A stretch of DNA of 64,000 nt, from positions 62,001 to 126,000 of the forward strand of contig CAIQIR010000068.1 of NCBI GenBank assembly GCA_903871875.1. Direction: 5' to 3'. Below are positions 9,328 through 19,255 of this stretch, piece after piece. The notes beneath the pieces were generated by a model. It did no database searches. It was given only the letters and a program-made list of their open reading frames with translations, and was not told the origin of the DNA. The DNA is from an uncultured Schlesneria sp. Lineage in GTDB: Bacteria > Planctomycetota > Planctomycetia > Planctomycetales > Planctomycetaceae. Each line of letters starts with the position of its first letter. Within the stretch, counting starts at the first letter, position 1. The position numbers and the translations under genes are program-made.

Positions 9328-9996
9328 CTTTGACTTCCTCTCGTGTGCTTCCATCAAGACTTGAAATCACCAGCCACTCGCGACGCCGCCGGGATGAAAC
9401 AACTGAACTGGCTGACTTGGATGTCTACGGTTCGACGCGTCCATTCGCCGATCAGGGAAATTCAACCTCGATGCGCATCAAAAGTGTCGTAAAACGAATG
9501 TTGAATTCAAAAGGGAATCCGTAGTGTTCCTTACATCCGGCAAACACCGATCAACCCTCAAATTCTTCACACTCAAGTCAGCAAGTCTGTTTCTCCGCTC
9601 TCGCTTTTTTATTCGCCGACAAAAAATTCCGGAAATCGTCAAGAGGAATTTTTGGGCTGGATTCGCACCAGTATAGAGGGGTGTCTGAGTGGAAGCTTGG
9701 ACAATTTGGCGGGAGGTGGTGTTTTGTAGTGATTTTCCGAATTGGGCGGAAAACGTGGCAAGCCTTTGTCGGCACCGGCACTAAACGACCGTTTGCGGCC
9801 GATTTTCGCTCTCTTTTCTCCGCAACGCAATTTGACACAAGTTTGACAAAGAGGTGACGGAAGCCTGACACATGGTTTCCGATGTTTGTATAGACTTCCT
9901 CGTCGAATCCGCGTGCCTGCAAGGCGCGGGGTTCGAAGTTGAGCGAACGGATTCGCTTTGATAGCAGTGACGGAATTCCATTATTCGGAGATTACT
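9328..9996. other. intergenic stretch between giant repeat gene and desaturase
   Basis: These ~670 bases separate two divergent genes. Short open frames here have no recognisable protein features and no consistent codon pattern. The ribosome-binding sites of both flanking genes lie at its ends. It presumably holds both promoters, but I cannot place them with confidence. Confidence 0.5.
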
Positions 9997-10968
9997 ATGT
10001 CGACTGTCTCTCCCAAACGCGTTGTGTCGGACAAACACAAGGTGCCCCGTCATAAGTCAGAAGCGATTCCAGCAAGTAACCTGACTGAAAAGGCGGCCGA
10101 CGCAGCGCCAATCTGGGAACCCTGGCTCCCGGAGCGATTGCGATGGAATAATATTGACTGGGTGGTGCTGGGTTGGATGGTCGCTATGCACGTTGGAGCG
10201 TTGGCGGCGCCGTTTTACTTCAACTGGCAGTCTGTGGCGACTTGCTTTGTCTTGCATTGGTTTACCGCCAGCATTGGAATTTGCCTGGGATATCACCGTT
10301 TCCTATCCCACAAATCGTTCAAGCTGACCAGTCCCGCTCGAATTATCACTTTGATTGCTGGCGTTCTTTCCGGTGAAGGGTCTCCGATCGCCTGGTCGGC
10401 CACCCACCGTTTACATCATCAACGATCTGATCAACCCGGCGATCCTCATTCTCCGCTGGTCAGTGCCATTTGGTCGCATTTGACATGGCTGTTTATCCGT
10501 CGTTCGGAGTCAGAACGGCAGGCTCTTTACAAGAAATACACACCAGATTTGATCAATGACCCGGTATTGCAGTTCTTCGAAAAGACCTATTTCCTTTGGT
10601 TGGTTGCTTCGGGTGTGGCGCTGTGGGCCATTGGTGGAATGCCGATGCTCGTTTGGGGGCTTTGCGTGCGAATGGTGTTGGTTTATCACGGCACGTGGTT
10701 TGTCAACTCGGCGACTCACCTGTGGGGCTATCGCAACTACGATGTTCGCGACGAAAGTCGCAATCTGTGGTGGGTGGCCATCTGGGCCTACGGCGAAGGT
10801 TGGCACAACAACCATCATGCTCACCCGCACGTTGCTCCGGCAGGACACCGCTGGTGGGAACTCGATCCGACGTGGTGGGCCATCAAAACCCTGAGATTAT
10901 TTGGGATGGCGTATGAGGTCGATGATCGAATCCCGACCACGCGCGAACCTGCTCCTTCCGAGGCGTAA
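9997..10968 (+). CDS. acyl-CoA/acyl-lipid delta-9-type fatty acid desaturase
   Basis: A membrane di-iron desaturase that would insert a double bond into a fatty acyl chain. ATG 9997 is chosen over an upstream TTG at 9958 because GGAG sits 6 bp before it; this gives 323 residues. All three histidine boxes are present and in order: HRFLSH near residue 99, HRLHH near 137 and HNNHH near 270. These bind the two irons. Hydrophobic segments flank the first box (residues ~55-95) and lie at ~195-235, as expected for this family. Length and spacing match stearoyl-CoA/acyl-lipid desaturases. No ferredoxin or reductase partner is adjacent. Confidence 0.93.
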   Translation: MSTVSPKRVVSDKHKVPRHKSEAIPASNLTEKAADAAPIWEPWLPERLRWNNIDWVVLGWMVAMHVGALAAPFYFNWQSVATCFVLHWFTASIGICLGYHRFLSHKSFKLTSPARIITLIAGVLSGEGSPIAWSATHRLHHQRSDQPGDPHSPLVSAIWSHLTWLFIRRSESERQALYKKYTPDLINDPVLQFFEKTYFLWLVASGVALWAIGGMPMLVWGLCVRMVLVYHGTWFVNSATHLWGYRNYDVRDESRNLWWVAIWAYGEGWHNNHHAHPHVAPAGHRWWELDPTWWAIKTLRLFGMAYEVDDRIPTTREPAPSEA

Positions 10969-11023
10969 ACGCTCGTCGGTATGAATTCAGTTTGTCGGAC
11001 GTCGGTGTTACAATGCGTTCGCA

Positions 11024-11929
11024 ATGTCCGAGCCGCCTTCTACACCGCTGCTGATTCAAACCGTCGTCATCGTCGGCGTCGGTTTAATTGGCGGTTCGCT
11101 TGCCGCGGCATTGAAGTCTCGAAAAGTGGCTAGTCGTGTCATTGGGGTCGGCCGGGATGCCTCTCGCATTGAGGCTGCTCGCGATTCCGGCCTGATCGAC
11201 GAAGCGACGACAGACATTGCGACTGTGATACAAGACGCCGATTTGGTGGTTTTCTGTACTCCAGTTGATTGCGTGGCGAAGGACATGCGTCGGGCCGAAG
11301 CGGCTTTGATTGCCGGTCATCGGCGTTCGGGTGCCGCTCAAGGCCACCCGTCGCTGTTCACGGACGTCGGAAGCGTCAAATCGCCGATCTGTGACGAACT
11401 GGCGGATTTGCCTCACTTTGTTGGTTCTCATCCGATCGCCGGTTCGCATCGGCAAGGCTTTGAAGCTGCGGATCCTCGATTATTCGAGGGCCGGATGTGC
11501 GTCATTACTCCGCTCGCGTCTTCACCCGCGTCGCAAGTGAAACGGCTCGAGCAATTCTGGCAGTCAATCGGCATGCGGACGACTCAAATGTCGCCATCCG
11601 CTCATGACCGTTCACTGGCGATGACCAGCCACTTGCCTCATATTGTCGCTGCCTCATTGGCCAGTACTCTAACTGCAGAAAATCGGTCGCTGACCGGAAG
11701 TGGGTTTCGCGATACCACACGCGTGGCTGCCGGAGATCCCGGTCTTTGGACAGGTATCCTCATGAACAACGCCGACGCGGTTCTCGAGGGAATTGACGCC
11801 ATCCAGCAAAAGTTGTCTCGCTACCGCGAAGCCTTGGCGACGCGCCATTCAGATGTCATTCTAGGGTTGTTAAAAGAGGGGCAATTGTCGAGAACGACTC
11901 TCGACAAAACGCTCCAAAGTCTCGATTGA
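11024..11929 (+). CDS. tyrA: prephenate dehydrogenase (arogenate dehydrogenase family)
   Basis: Catalyses the NAD(P)-dependent oxidative decarboxylation of prephenate or arogenate in tyrosine synthesis. The 301-residue protein has the N-terminal nucleotide-binding motif VGVGLIGGSLAAALK (residues ~15-28). The second domain has FVGSHPIAGSHRQGF, TSHLPHIVAASLA and GFRDTTRVAAGDPGLW, the conserved prephenate-binding blocks. There is no fused chorismate mutase or ACT domain, so it is the short monofunctional form. No clear Shine-Dalgarno precedes ATG 11024. The next gene downstream, purL, is over 200 bp away and probably independent. Confidence 0.92.
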   Translation: MSEPPSTPLLIQTVVIVGVGLIGGSLAAALKSRKVASRVIGVGRDASRIEAARDSGLIDEATTDIATVIQDADLVVFCTPVDCVAKDMRRAEAALIAGHRRSGAAQGHPSLFTDVGSVKSPICDELADLPHFVGSHPIAGSHRQGFEAADPRLFEGRMCVITPLASSPASQVKRLEQFWQSIGMRTTQMSPSAHDRSLAMTSHLPHIVAASLASTLTAENRSLTGSGFRDTTRVAAGDPGLWTGILMNNADAVLEGIDAIQQKLSRYREALATRHSDVILGLLKEGQLSRTTLDKTLQSLD

Positions 11930-12146
11930 GGCGACTGTTTTTCTGAACGCAATGATTCCATAAATCCGAGAAAAGCCGAAAAGGAGTGGGCAGAAGTAAT
12001 TTTCAGGTGAGACCGTCGGCGCCAGCCCCCCAGGGTTAGTTAATGATGAAACCGGTGCTCACGCGTCCCGGCTCACTTGCATCAAAATTGCTGCAGCTTC
12101 CATTGGCCAAATCGGGATTCATCAAACTGTTGGGAACTGATTTCGA

Positions 12147-15116
12147 ATGCTCTGGGAAGTTGAGATTCGTCCGTCTGCTAACGAAATTGACCGTGAAGGT
12201 GTGCGAGTCGCTCAGGAGGCCCTTGCATTGGGGACCGCGACAATTCAGCACGTGCACAGCGCACGGTCGTTTCTATTGCAGAGCACTCGCTTGCAAGAAT
12301 CGGACGTTCGGCTGGCTGCGGTGACTTTGCTGGTCGACCCGATCACCGAGTCCTTCACAATATCTGAGATTGCGGGGGTGAATCCGTCGGCATTGAAAAG
12401 CCTCCAATCGGTGTCGGCCACAACGGATTCCCCTGCCCCGCAACTCAATATTCTGTTCAAGCCTGGTGTGACGGACAATGTTGCACTTAGTACGCAAAAG
12501 GCGCTGGTTGATCTCGGGTTTTTGGTCGATGCGGTCGCCACGGCTCGAAAATATTGGTTCGAGCCGACGGTTTCACCTGTCGAATTGGATCGTCTGACGA
12601 AGCGCGTGCTGGCCAACGATGCGGTCGAGCGTGTCATCAACGGTCCGTTGCGCATGGAAAAAATCGGGGCGGGATCCGAGTACAAATTTGAACTTCGGAC
12701 AGTGCCGATTCGTAGCATGAACGACGATGCACTGACGCATCTCAGCAAGCATGGGCAGCTCTATCTCAGTCTCGTCGAGATGCAGACCATTCAAAAACAT
12801 TGGATCGAGCAACAACGCGATCCGACCGACATCGAACTTGAGACCGTCGCTCAAACGTGGAGCGAGCATTGTTCACATAAGACATTAAAAGGCCGAATCC
12901 AGTACCGCGACGAGCAAGGAGAGCGTTTTTTTGACAATATGCTCAAGGAAACGGTGTTTGGTGCCACTGTAGAAATCCGTCGACGACTTGGAGCCGATGA
13001 TTGGTGCGTCAGCGTCTTCAAAGACAATGCGGGTGTCGTGAAGTTTGATGACAAGCAGCACGTCTGCTTTAAGGTGGAAACACATAACCATCCTTCGGCG
13101 ATTGAACCGTATGGAGGTGCCAATACGGGGATTGGCGGAGTGATTCGCGATCCCTTGGGGACGGGCCTGGGCGCCAAACCGATTCTCAATACGGATGTCT
13201 TCTGTTTTGCTCCGCCGGAAACTCCGGTCGACTCGTTGCCGCCAGGTGTCTTGCATCCCAAACTGGTGATGAAGGGGGTGGTTTCCGGAGTGCGTGATTA
13301 TGGCAACCGTATGGGAATTCCGACCGTGAACGGGGCCGTGTTCTTCGATGAACGCTATCTTGGCAATCCGCTTGTCTACTGCGGCACGGCGGCGATGATT
13401 CCCGTCGACAAGGTCGAGAAGGCGGTTCATCCTGGCGATTTGATTGTCGCGGTGGGGGGGCGAACCGGCCGTGATGGAATTCACGGCGCAACTTTCTCGT
13501 CCGCTGAATTGACGCACGAAAGCGAGACGCTATCAGGTGGGGCTGTTCAGATCGGTAACGCCGTCGTCGAAAAGATGGTGGCCGACGTGGTCCTGCAAGC
13601 GCGAGATCTGGGCCTCTATCATGCCATCACAGACTGTGGTGCTGGTGGTTTCAGTTCCGCCGTGGGCGAAATGGGTGAGGAAATTGGTGCAATTGTGTGG
13701 CTCGAAAAGTGCCCACTCAAATACGCAGGTCTTTCGTACACGGAAATTTGGATCAGCGAAGCTCAAGAGCGAATGGTTCTGGCCGTTCCGCCAGAGAATT
13801 GGAATCGATTCCAGAATCTTTGCGCCGCAGAGGGGGTTGAGGCCTCGGCAATCGGGCAATTTGGTAACGACGGGCGCCTAAAATTGACGTACTTGGGTAC
13901 GACAGTTGGCGACGTCGCGATGAGTTTCCTTCACGACGGGCGGCCGCCAGTGGTGCGCGAAGCCGTGTTTGTGCCGCCGAATGAATTACCTCTTTCATTG
14001 CCTGCTGCAGCTCGCGTATCGGAATGCTCGCCCAATACGACCCTGCAGAAAATCCTTGGCTCACTGAATGTTTGCAGCAAGGAGTGGATTATTCGCCAGT
14101 ACGACCACGAGGTTCAGGCGGGATCCGTCGTGAAACCCTTGGTCGGATTGGCTTGCGACGGACCATCGGATGCGGCAGTTGTCCGCCCGGACCTCAACTC
14201 ACAACGTGGCGTCGTGGTCTCGAACGGAATGAACCCATACTACGGTGACTTCGATCCGTACTGGATGGCGGCTGCGGCGATCGACGAAGCGGTGCGGAAT
14301 TGTGTGGCCGTCGGAGCGGATCCTGGACGGATTGCGATCCTCGATAATTTCTGCTGGGGAAACACTGAACGCCCAGAGACATTGGGGGCTCTCGTGCGAG
14401 CGGCCTTGGGCTGCAAAGATACGGCCATTGCGTTTAGCTCCCCCTTTATCAGTGGTAAAGACAGCCTGAATAATGAATTCTCTTATGTCGATGCCGCGAC
14501 GGGCGAAAAGCGAACCGTCGCCATTCCTTCCTCACTGTTGATTAGCGCGATTGGTCAAGTGGTCAACGTGAATCAGTGTGTGACGATGGACTTGAAGAAA
14601 GCGGGTAATTTTCTTTATCTCGTTGGTGTCACCCGGGACGAAATGGGTGGCAGCCATTACGCTCTGGTCAACAACCTGACCGGTGGCCGAGTTCCGCGGG
14701 TCGATCTCAAGCAAGCCCCGCAGATTTTTAATGCGATACATGGCGCGATCACCAGCAACCTTGTCCGGAGTTGTCACGATCTGAGCGAAGGCGGTCTCGC
14801 CGTTGCCGCGGCTGAGATGGCATTCGCCGGTGGATTTGGGGTGGACTTGGACTTGGACCCCATCGCGAAGTCGTCGCAACTGGCCGACCCGGCCGTGATC
14901 CTATTCGCCGAAAGCACGACGCGATTTTTGGTTGAAGTTCAACCGGACCGGTCTGCGAAATTCGAATCGGCGTTCGCGGGATTGCCACTGGTTCGAGTCG
15001 GGCAGGTCACAACCAGCGACCGAGTCCGAGCGACCATGGCTCAGTTCGAACCGCTGCTCGACTCGAAATGCTCGGAATTGAAATCGGTTTGGCAAAAACG
15101 GCTGGCGTGGGATTGA
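12147..15116 (+). CDS. purL: phosphoribosylformylglycinamidine synthase, PurS-like plus PurL, no glutaminase
   Basis: Forms FGAM from FGAR, ATP and glutamine-derived ammonia in purine synthesis. The 989-residue product has an N-terminal ~190-residue region with PurS-like sequence ([16 protein letters not shown]), then the PurL core. The core begins with the [14 protein letters not shown] block near residue 238 and [14 protein letters not shown] near residue 311. Duplicated AIRS-like halves follow ([20 protein letters not shown]; later [27 protein letters not shown]). It lacks the C-terminal glutaminase found in the ~1300-residue enterobacterial enzyme but is longer than the ~740-residue small PurL. 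A separate PurQ must supply ammonia; none is in the window. It stops 1 bp before the convergent oxygenase gene. Confidence 0.94.
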   Translation: MLWEVEIRPSANEIDREGVRVAQEALALGTATIQHVHSARSFLLQSTRLQESDVRLAAVTLLVDPITESFTISEIAGVNPSALKSLQSVSATTDSPAPQLNILFKPGVTDNVALSTQKALVDLGFLVDAVATARKYWFEPTVSPVELDRLTKRVLANDAVERVINGPLRMEKIGAGSEYKFELRTVPIRSMNDDALTHLSKHGQLYLSLVEMQTIQKHWIEQQRDPTDIELETVAQTWSEHCSHKTLKGRIQYRDEQGERFFDNMLKETVFGATVEIRRRLGADDWCVSVFKDNAGVVKFDDKQHVCFKVETHNHPSAIEPYGGANTGIGGVIRDPLGTGLGAKPILNTDVFCFAPPETPVDSLPPGVLHPKLVMKGVVSGVRDYGNRMGIPTVNGAVFFDERYLGNPLVYCGTAAMIPVDKVEKAVHPGDLIVAVGGRTGRDGIHGATFSSAELTHESETLSGGAVQIGNAVVEKMVADVVLQARDLGLYHAITDCGAGGFSSAVGEMGEEIGAIVWLEKCPLKYAGLSYTEIWISEAQERMVLAVPPENWNRFQNLCAAEGVEASAIGQFGNDGRLKLTYLGTTVGDVAMSFLHDGRPPVVREAVFVPPNELPLSLPAAARVSECSPNTTLQKILGSLNVCSKEWIIRQYDHEVQAGSVVKPLVGLACDGPSDAAVVRPDLNSQRGVVVSNGMNPYYGDFDPYWMAAAAIDEAVRNCVAVGADPGRIAILDNFCWGNTERPETLGALVRAALGCKDTAIAFSSPFISGKDSLNNEFSYVDAATGEKRTVAIPSSLLISAIGQVVNVNQCVTMDLKKAGNFLYLVGVTRDEMGGSHYALVNNLTGGRVPRVDLKQAPQIFNAIHGAITSNLVRSCHDLSEGGLAVAAAEMAFAGGFGVDLDLDPIAKSSQLADPAVILFAESTTRFLVEVQPDRSAKFESAFAGLPLVRVGQVTTSDRVRATMAQFEPLLDSKCSELKSVWQKRLAWD

Positions 15117-15117
15117 C

Positions 15118-15936
15118 TCAATCCCATAAGGCTCGAAAGCCGTAAAATGCTGTGTCTTTGACGCGACGCGCGAGTTCTTTCCGCCAACTGATTCGCGTAT
15201 CGGCGCAATAGGTCATGCTCAACATGATCCGCAGGTCGCCGTCCGCTGTAGGGCTGGCGCGGTGAAGAACTTTTGCACCTTCAAACACCACGAGCACGTT
15301 GGGTGAAGTGTCAACCGCTTCATCGCCGGCGGCGGTTCTGCGCTGCAATTGACTTTGCGATAACTCGCCCGATCGCGATTTATTGGCCAAGGATAGCAGG
15401 ACAGTGAAGTGGCGCCCGGTGTAGAAATTGTGATCGTAATGCCAATTGATATGGTCTCCCGCATCTTTGTAGCACAGCACGGACAATGAACTTTGGTCTC
15501 GGTCGGGAGTGGGGAAAACGGGCATTCCCGTGACGGCCGAAATCCATTCCCGCAATTCTGGCGAGTGATACAAGCCAAGACAGCCATGCGCATGTCGATG
15601 GATGTTCTCGTAGGAAAGAGTGTTTCCCTTTTTGTGCGTTGGGATGTAGCTCGGCACCATGCGGGGGATGTTGGTTTTGGCTTCCTCGCAGAGTAGTTGC
15701 AAGAATTCGGGGGCCAGGAAATGGTCAATACGAACCAATCCCTCGCGTGCAAAGAGGTTGGCGAGCTGGCTTCGATCGGCCGTCGAGGCGATTTGGATGG
15801 GGTGTTTAACTACCCAGTCGGACCGCTGTTCAGCGAGTTCTGACAAAATCTGAGAACGACGAAATCGATGCCGGGCCAAGGCCATCAGAGAAACGGATGT
15901 GATGAGCGCCAGAAGCACGACGATCCACAGCCACAT
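15118..15936 (-). CDS. membrane-anchored 2OG-Fe(II) oxygenase-like protein
   Basis: I place the start at ATG 15936, which has GGAAGG 9 bp upstream, giving 272 residues; ATG 15945 in the same frame overlaps that site. The first ~20 residues (MWLWIVVLLALITSVSLMA) form one membrane anchor. The rest resembles prolyl-4-hydroxylase-type dioxygenases, with an HxD iron pair in HYDHN, a distal His in VLHRASP and a basic residue in LRIMLSM for 2-oxoglutarate. These enzymes hydroxylate proteins or small molecules; the substrate is unknown. An N-terminal anchor is unusual for the family in bacteria. Confidence 0.72.
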   Translation of the reverse strand: MWLWIVVLLALITSVSLMALARHRFRRSQILSELAEQRSDWVVKHPIQIASTADRSQLANLFAREGLVRIDHFLAPEFLQLLCEEAKTNIPRMVPSYIPTHKKGNTLSYENIHRHAHGCLGLYHSPELREWISAVTGMPVFPTPDRDQSSLSVLCYKDAGDHINWHYDHNFYTGRHFTVLLSLANKSRSGELSQSQLQRRTAAGDEAVDTSPNVLVVFEGAKVLHRASPTADGDLRIMLSMTYCADTRISWRKELARRVKDTAFYGFRALWD

Positions 15937-16065
15937 ACGTCGCATCCTTCCGCGAACGAAAGAGGTTGGGTTGAATCTAAATTCCCAGGAAAAGACTCTC
16001 AACACTAACAAAGTGTTGCAGCAAATGTCTTCTGTGAAAGTCGGTTTTCCATGCTTCTCCCGAGA

Positions 16066-17205
16066 TCAGTCGTCTCCGATCACTAGCCTTAAATAGCTCT
16101 CATATCGAATCTGTGAAATCAAATCCCGTTCGACCGCGGCGCGGACGGCGCAACTGTCTTCGACGATGTGCAGACAATCAGGAAACTTGCATTGGGGAAC
16201 GAATGATCGGAACTCGACAAAAAAAGCCTCCATTTCGCCGGGATGCACGTCCCATAATTCCAGCTGCCGTATACCGGGGGTATCAACCACCCAGCCGCCG
16301 AAATCGAGTTCGCGCAGTTGGGCGAAACGAGTCGTGTGACGTCCCTTTTGTGTGATTCGACTGACGTCTCCCGTTTTGATTGCCAAGCCAGGTTGAATTG
16401 CGTTTAACAGTGACGACTTCCCAACACCGCTTTGACCTGTGAACACCGTCTGTTGTTGTTTTAACAATCGGCGCAGCCAGGCAATCCCCAGTCCGGATTG
16501 AACGCTTGTCGGCACGATGGTATAGCCCAGCCGGGCATACTGGCCGATGATCGGCTGCAAATCGGCCAATTCGACAAGATCGCACTTGTTAAGGACGATG
16601 ATCGCCCGTACGTTGCCCTTGGCCGCGCTGACCAGAAAACGATCAATCAAGGCAGGTTTGAGCGCTGGTTCGCTGGCCGAAGAAACAATCGCAACTTGCG
16701 AGACGTTCGCCACCAAAATGTGCTGTTTGTATTGATGGCCGCGTGCCAAAACCCCCTGTCTTGGCTCAACCCGTTCGATCACCCCGCAATTGTTCTCAGA
16801 CGGCAGAAACAAGACTCGATCGCCCGTGACGACCGCATTTCGAGCGTGTCGAGACAGCGTTCTCACGACGCGTCGCACCGTGCATTCGAAGTGGCGACCG
16901 GCACCGGTCTGTCCCTCGTCAACTTGTACAGTACACTGGGTGGAGCCGATGGCCGACAGGACACGGCCGCGAAGGCAGGACGCCTCGTCCACGGACAGGA
17001 TGAAGGCGTCGTTCTCGTCGTGTTCACCCAGGACGGTTCGCTTTCGGGACAGGTCTCCTTTACCGGAAACCCGTTGCTCCCGATCGATATGATCGATATC
17101 GGTTTCATCGGCTTGAACCTGACGCGTAAAATCATTTTGGCGTTTCGAGGTCTGCCGATTCTTCCGGAAGTCGATCCGAACTTTCTTGGAGAGTTTCTTG
17201 GCCAC
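16066..17205 (-). CDS. rsgA: ribosome small subunit-dependent GTPase A
   Basis: A circularly permuted GTPase that checks late maturation of the 30S subunit. The 379-residue protein begins at GTG 17205. An unusually long basic N-terminal extension (~65 residues) precedes the OB-fold domain. The G motifs appear in permuted order: NKCDL (G4) near residue 208, P-loop GQSGVGKSS (G1) near 256, TTRFAQL (G2) and VDTPGIRQ (G3) near 303. The C-terminal zinc motif is CKFPDCLHIVEDSCAV, with three Cys and one His. The family is usually ~300-350 residues, so the extension is lineage-specific. A tRNA-Glu gene lies upstream on the same strand. Confidence 0.95.
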   Translation of the reverse strand: MAKKLSKKVRIDFRKNRQTSKRQNDFTRQVQADETDIDHIDREQRVSGKGDLSRKRTVLGEHDENDAFILSVDEASCLRGRVLSAIGSTQCTVQVDEGQTGAGRHFECTVRRVVRTLSRHARNAVVTGDRVLFLPSENNCGVIERVEPRQGVLARGHQYKQHILVANVSQVAIVSSASEPALKPALIDRFLVSAAKGNVRAIIVLNKCDLVELADLQPIIGQYARLGYTIVPTSVQSGLGIAWLRRLLKQQQTVFTGQSGVGKSSLLNAIQPGLAIKTGDVSRITQKGRHTTRFAQLRELDFGGWVVDTPGIRQLELWDVHPGEMEAFFVEFRSFVPQCKFPDCLHIVEDSCAVRAAVERDLISQIRYESYLRLVIGDD

Positions 17206-17264
17206 GATGATCCAATCCCGTGAAACGATCGTCCCGGTTTATGTTGATCCTGGCTCGATACTAA

Positions 17265-17300
17265 AATAAAAAAACGTCCGAGTCTTATTGGACTCGGACG
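17265..17300 (-). terminator. rho-independent terminator after tRNA-Glu
   Basis: Bases 17275-17284 and 17291-17300 form a perfect 10-bp stem (CGTCCGAGTC and its complement) around a 6-base loop. On the reverse strand this is followed by a run of T residues (17265-17274). It lies only 4 bp after the tRNA 3' end, so it is its natural terminator. Confidence 0.9.
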
Positions 17301-17304
17301 TCAT

Positions 17305-17377
17305 TGACCCCATGGGGATTCGAACCCCAGTACTCGGACTGAAAATCCGATGTCCTAGGCCTCTAGACGATGGGGCC
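17305..17377 (-). tRNA. tRNA-Glu (anticodon UUC)
   Basis: The reverse strand folds into a complete cloverleaf of 73 bases. The acceptor arm GGCCCCA pairs with TGGGGTC, with one G-T pair. The D arm contains GTCTAGAGG, and the anticodon stem TCGGA/TCCGA encloses loop TTTTCAG with anticodon TTC. The T arm is GGGG-TTCGAAT-CCCC. The sequence closely follows bacterial tRNA-Glu. The CCA end is not encoded. It is followed directly by a strong terminator. Confidence 0.96.
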
Positions 17378-17515
17378 TTGTGCAAACAGTTATAACCAAG
17401 GTGAAGAGAAGATCGGAGTCATCGGGGCCACTCTTCAGTAAGACTTTTCAAAAAATCTCAGAGAGGCCGACAAAATCATCTTAGAGGGAGAAGAAACGTG
17501 GCCAAACAATTCTAC

Positions 17516-17734
17516 TTAATCTGCGGCCGCTTTTTCTTCAACGGGAGGGTTGGGGGCAACTGCCTGCTCTAATTGAGCGGCGATTGCATCACGAACCTCG
17601 CTCCGATGTATGGGCACTTCCCGCGGAGCTTCAATCCCCAGCCGAACTTTGTCACCGCGGATCTCAACAACGGTAATGACGATCGCGTCATCGACCACAA
17701 TGCTTTCGTTTTTTTTCCGCGATAAAACTAACAT
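17516..17734 (-). CDS. csrA: carbon storage regulator, mRNA-binding protein
   Basis: A small dimeric RNA-binding protein that represses or stabilises mRNAs by binding GGA motifs near start codons. ATG 17734, behind GGGAA, gives the canonical start [14 protein letters not shown]; an in-frame TTG at 17743 is rejected. The 72-residue product keeps the family core ([18 protein letters not shown], then a VPIHRSEV stretch). A longer alanine/proline/glutamate-rich tail extends beyond the ~61-residue norm. It is a stand-alone gene; fliW and flagellar genes, its common partners, are not nearby. Confidence 0.94.
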   Translation of the reverse strand: MLVLSRKKNESIVVDDAIVITVVEIRGDKVRLGIEAPREVPIHRSEVRDAIAAQLEQAVAPNPPVEEKAAAD

Positions 17735-18116
17735 TTCCCACAACTCCGAGGGCTATGCCCTTTCTCCATCCGTGTCGTTAGCGTCTCTCAGCATTTTGCG
17801 CAATGATACCTTGGGTCAGGCCGCTTCCTGATTGTAGACTTTGCATTCCCTGTGTCAAGTCACCAATATCTCGCGATCTTGGCACGATAGATTCGCAGAT
17901 GCCCCTTGCCGACCAAATCACCCTTTCCCCTTGTGATGAGAGGGCTTCGATTTCGTCGTTCCCTTCGCAATTTGATTTTTCCGCATTTGCTTTCGCAAAT
18001 GCGGAAACTTGAACGCCGGCTTTCGAGCGGCACCACTCATCTCGATCCCTTCTTTTCCTGTATTTGCTCGCCTTCCGCAAAACTTGACTTAGATCAAGGC
18101 TACCTGATTCCGTTGA
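17735..18116. other. intergenic region without a supported gene
   Basis: About 380 bases lie between mutM and csrA, both on the reverse strand. It should contain the csrA promoter and leader. The small open frames on either strand have no recognisable features. I see no strong hairpin. Confidence 0.45.
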
Positions 18117-18965
18117 TTACCCTCGTTTCTTTTGACACCGTGGACAGAAAAACGTGGAGCGTTGCGCCTGAACAATCCGGACAATCTTCCCTTTTTGGCA
18201 CATCAGGCAGGCTTGTCCTTCTCTCATATAAGCTCGATGGTGATTCTGATAGCGACCATGCTTGTTGAGCGCGGTTCGGTAGGTCCCGTCGCCGAGCGTC
18301 GAACCTTCATATTCGATTGCCATCGATAGGACTGTTTGGACCGCTTCAGCCAGACGCTCCAATCCAGATGGTGTTACGGAACCTGCTTCAGCAGTTGGGT
18401 TTATGGCGGCGCAATGGAGGATTTCGCTGGCGTACAAGTTGCCAATTCCTGCGACGATCTTTTGATCCAGCAACAGGACTTTGATTTCGCGTCGACTTTT
18501 CGAGCATTCCTCGACCCAGCGAGAAATCGTCATCTCTAATGCGTCGGTACCCAGCTTGCCGGGACCTAAGTGCGACTGAAGCTGCTCCGGTTCAAACAGT
18601 CTGACTGTCCCAAGCCCTCGGCGATCCCAAAAACAAAGTGAATCGTAGTCTCCCGATCCGTTCAACTCCCATTTGAGCCGCAGATGGTCAATATCCGGCG
18701 GATCGTCGAGCAGGACCAATCCCGTCATTCGAGGTTCAATGACCAAGCTCGAACCGTCTGAGAGATCAAGAACGACCCGCTTTCCAAGTCGGCGAACGGC
18801 GATGAAACTTTGGTCGACAAGACGTTTTTGCAAACGTCGTAGCGGTGGAATGACCGAAATCGGTTTACAGGTATTCGGGCACTCGGCAAACCGACGGATC
18901 GTTCGTCCCGTAACATGCGGTCGAATACCACGAACCATCGTTTCCACTTCAGGAAGTTCTGGCAA
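18117..18965 (-). CDS. mutM: formamidopyrimidine-DNA glycosylase (8-oxoguanine repair)
   Basis: Removes oxidised purines such as 8-oxoguanine and cleaves the abasic site. The 282-residue protein starts at TTG 18965, supported by AGGAG 7 bp upstream and by the invariant MPELPEVETMVRG N-terminus, where Pro2 is the catalytic nucleophile and Glu3 is essential. LLLDQKIVAGIGNLYASEIL is the conserved helix-two-turn-helix region near residue 165. The C-terminal zinc finger has Cys pairs CLMC and CPRC separated by 16 residues. Length is normal. The gene is divergent from the DUF1598-like gene. Confidence 0.95.
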   Translation of the reverse strand: MPELPEVETMVRGIRPHVTGRTIRRFAECPNTCKPISVIPPLRRLQKRLVDQSFIAVRRLGKRVVLDLSDGSSLVIEPRMTGLVLLDDPPDIDHLRLKWELNGSGDYDSLCFWDRRGLGTVRLFEPEQLQSHLGPGKLGTDALEMTISRWVEECSKSRREIKVLLLDQKIVAGIGNLYASEILHCAAINPTAEAGSVTPSGLERLAEAVQTVLSMAIEYEGSTLGDGTYRTALNKHGRYQNHHRAYMREGQACLMCQKGKIVRIVQAQRSTFFCPRCQKKRG

Positions 18966-19255
18966 AGTCCATCTCCTGGGAAAAAGAATCCGAATTGGCG
19001 AGCGCTTCCGATCCCAATCGATTTTCGCGATCCAACACAGATCACCGCATCGACCATTCTAGCGGCAAGTTGGATTGTTGGGATGATTCCCGTCAAGACG
19101 GGCGTCATTGACGGGAATTCGCAGATTCTGCTTGACGTTGCCAATCCGGCGGACGATTCTAAGCTGATACTACGCTCTCCCTTTGTCATGAGCTATTGGG
19201 CTCAGGGAGTCTGCGTTGGTTCGCGTCCACTCTTGTCCGCCACGAGGAGCCTGTC

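Noticed and set aside
16498-17223. 241-codon + strand ORF
   Set aside because: Antisense to rsgA, which is fully supported.
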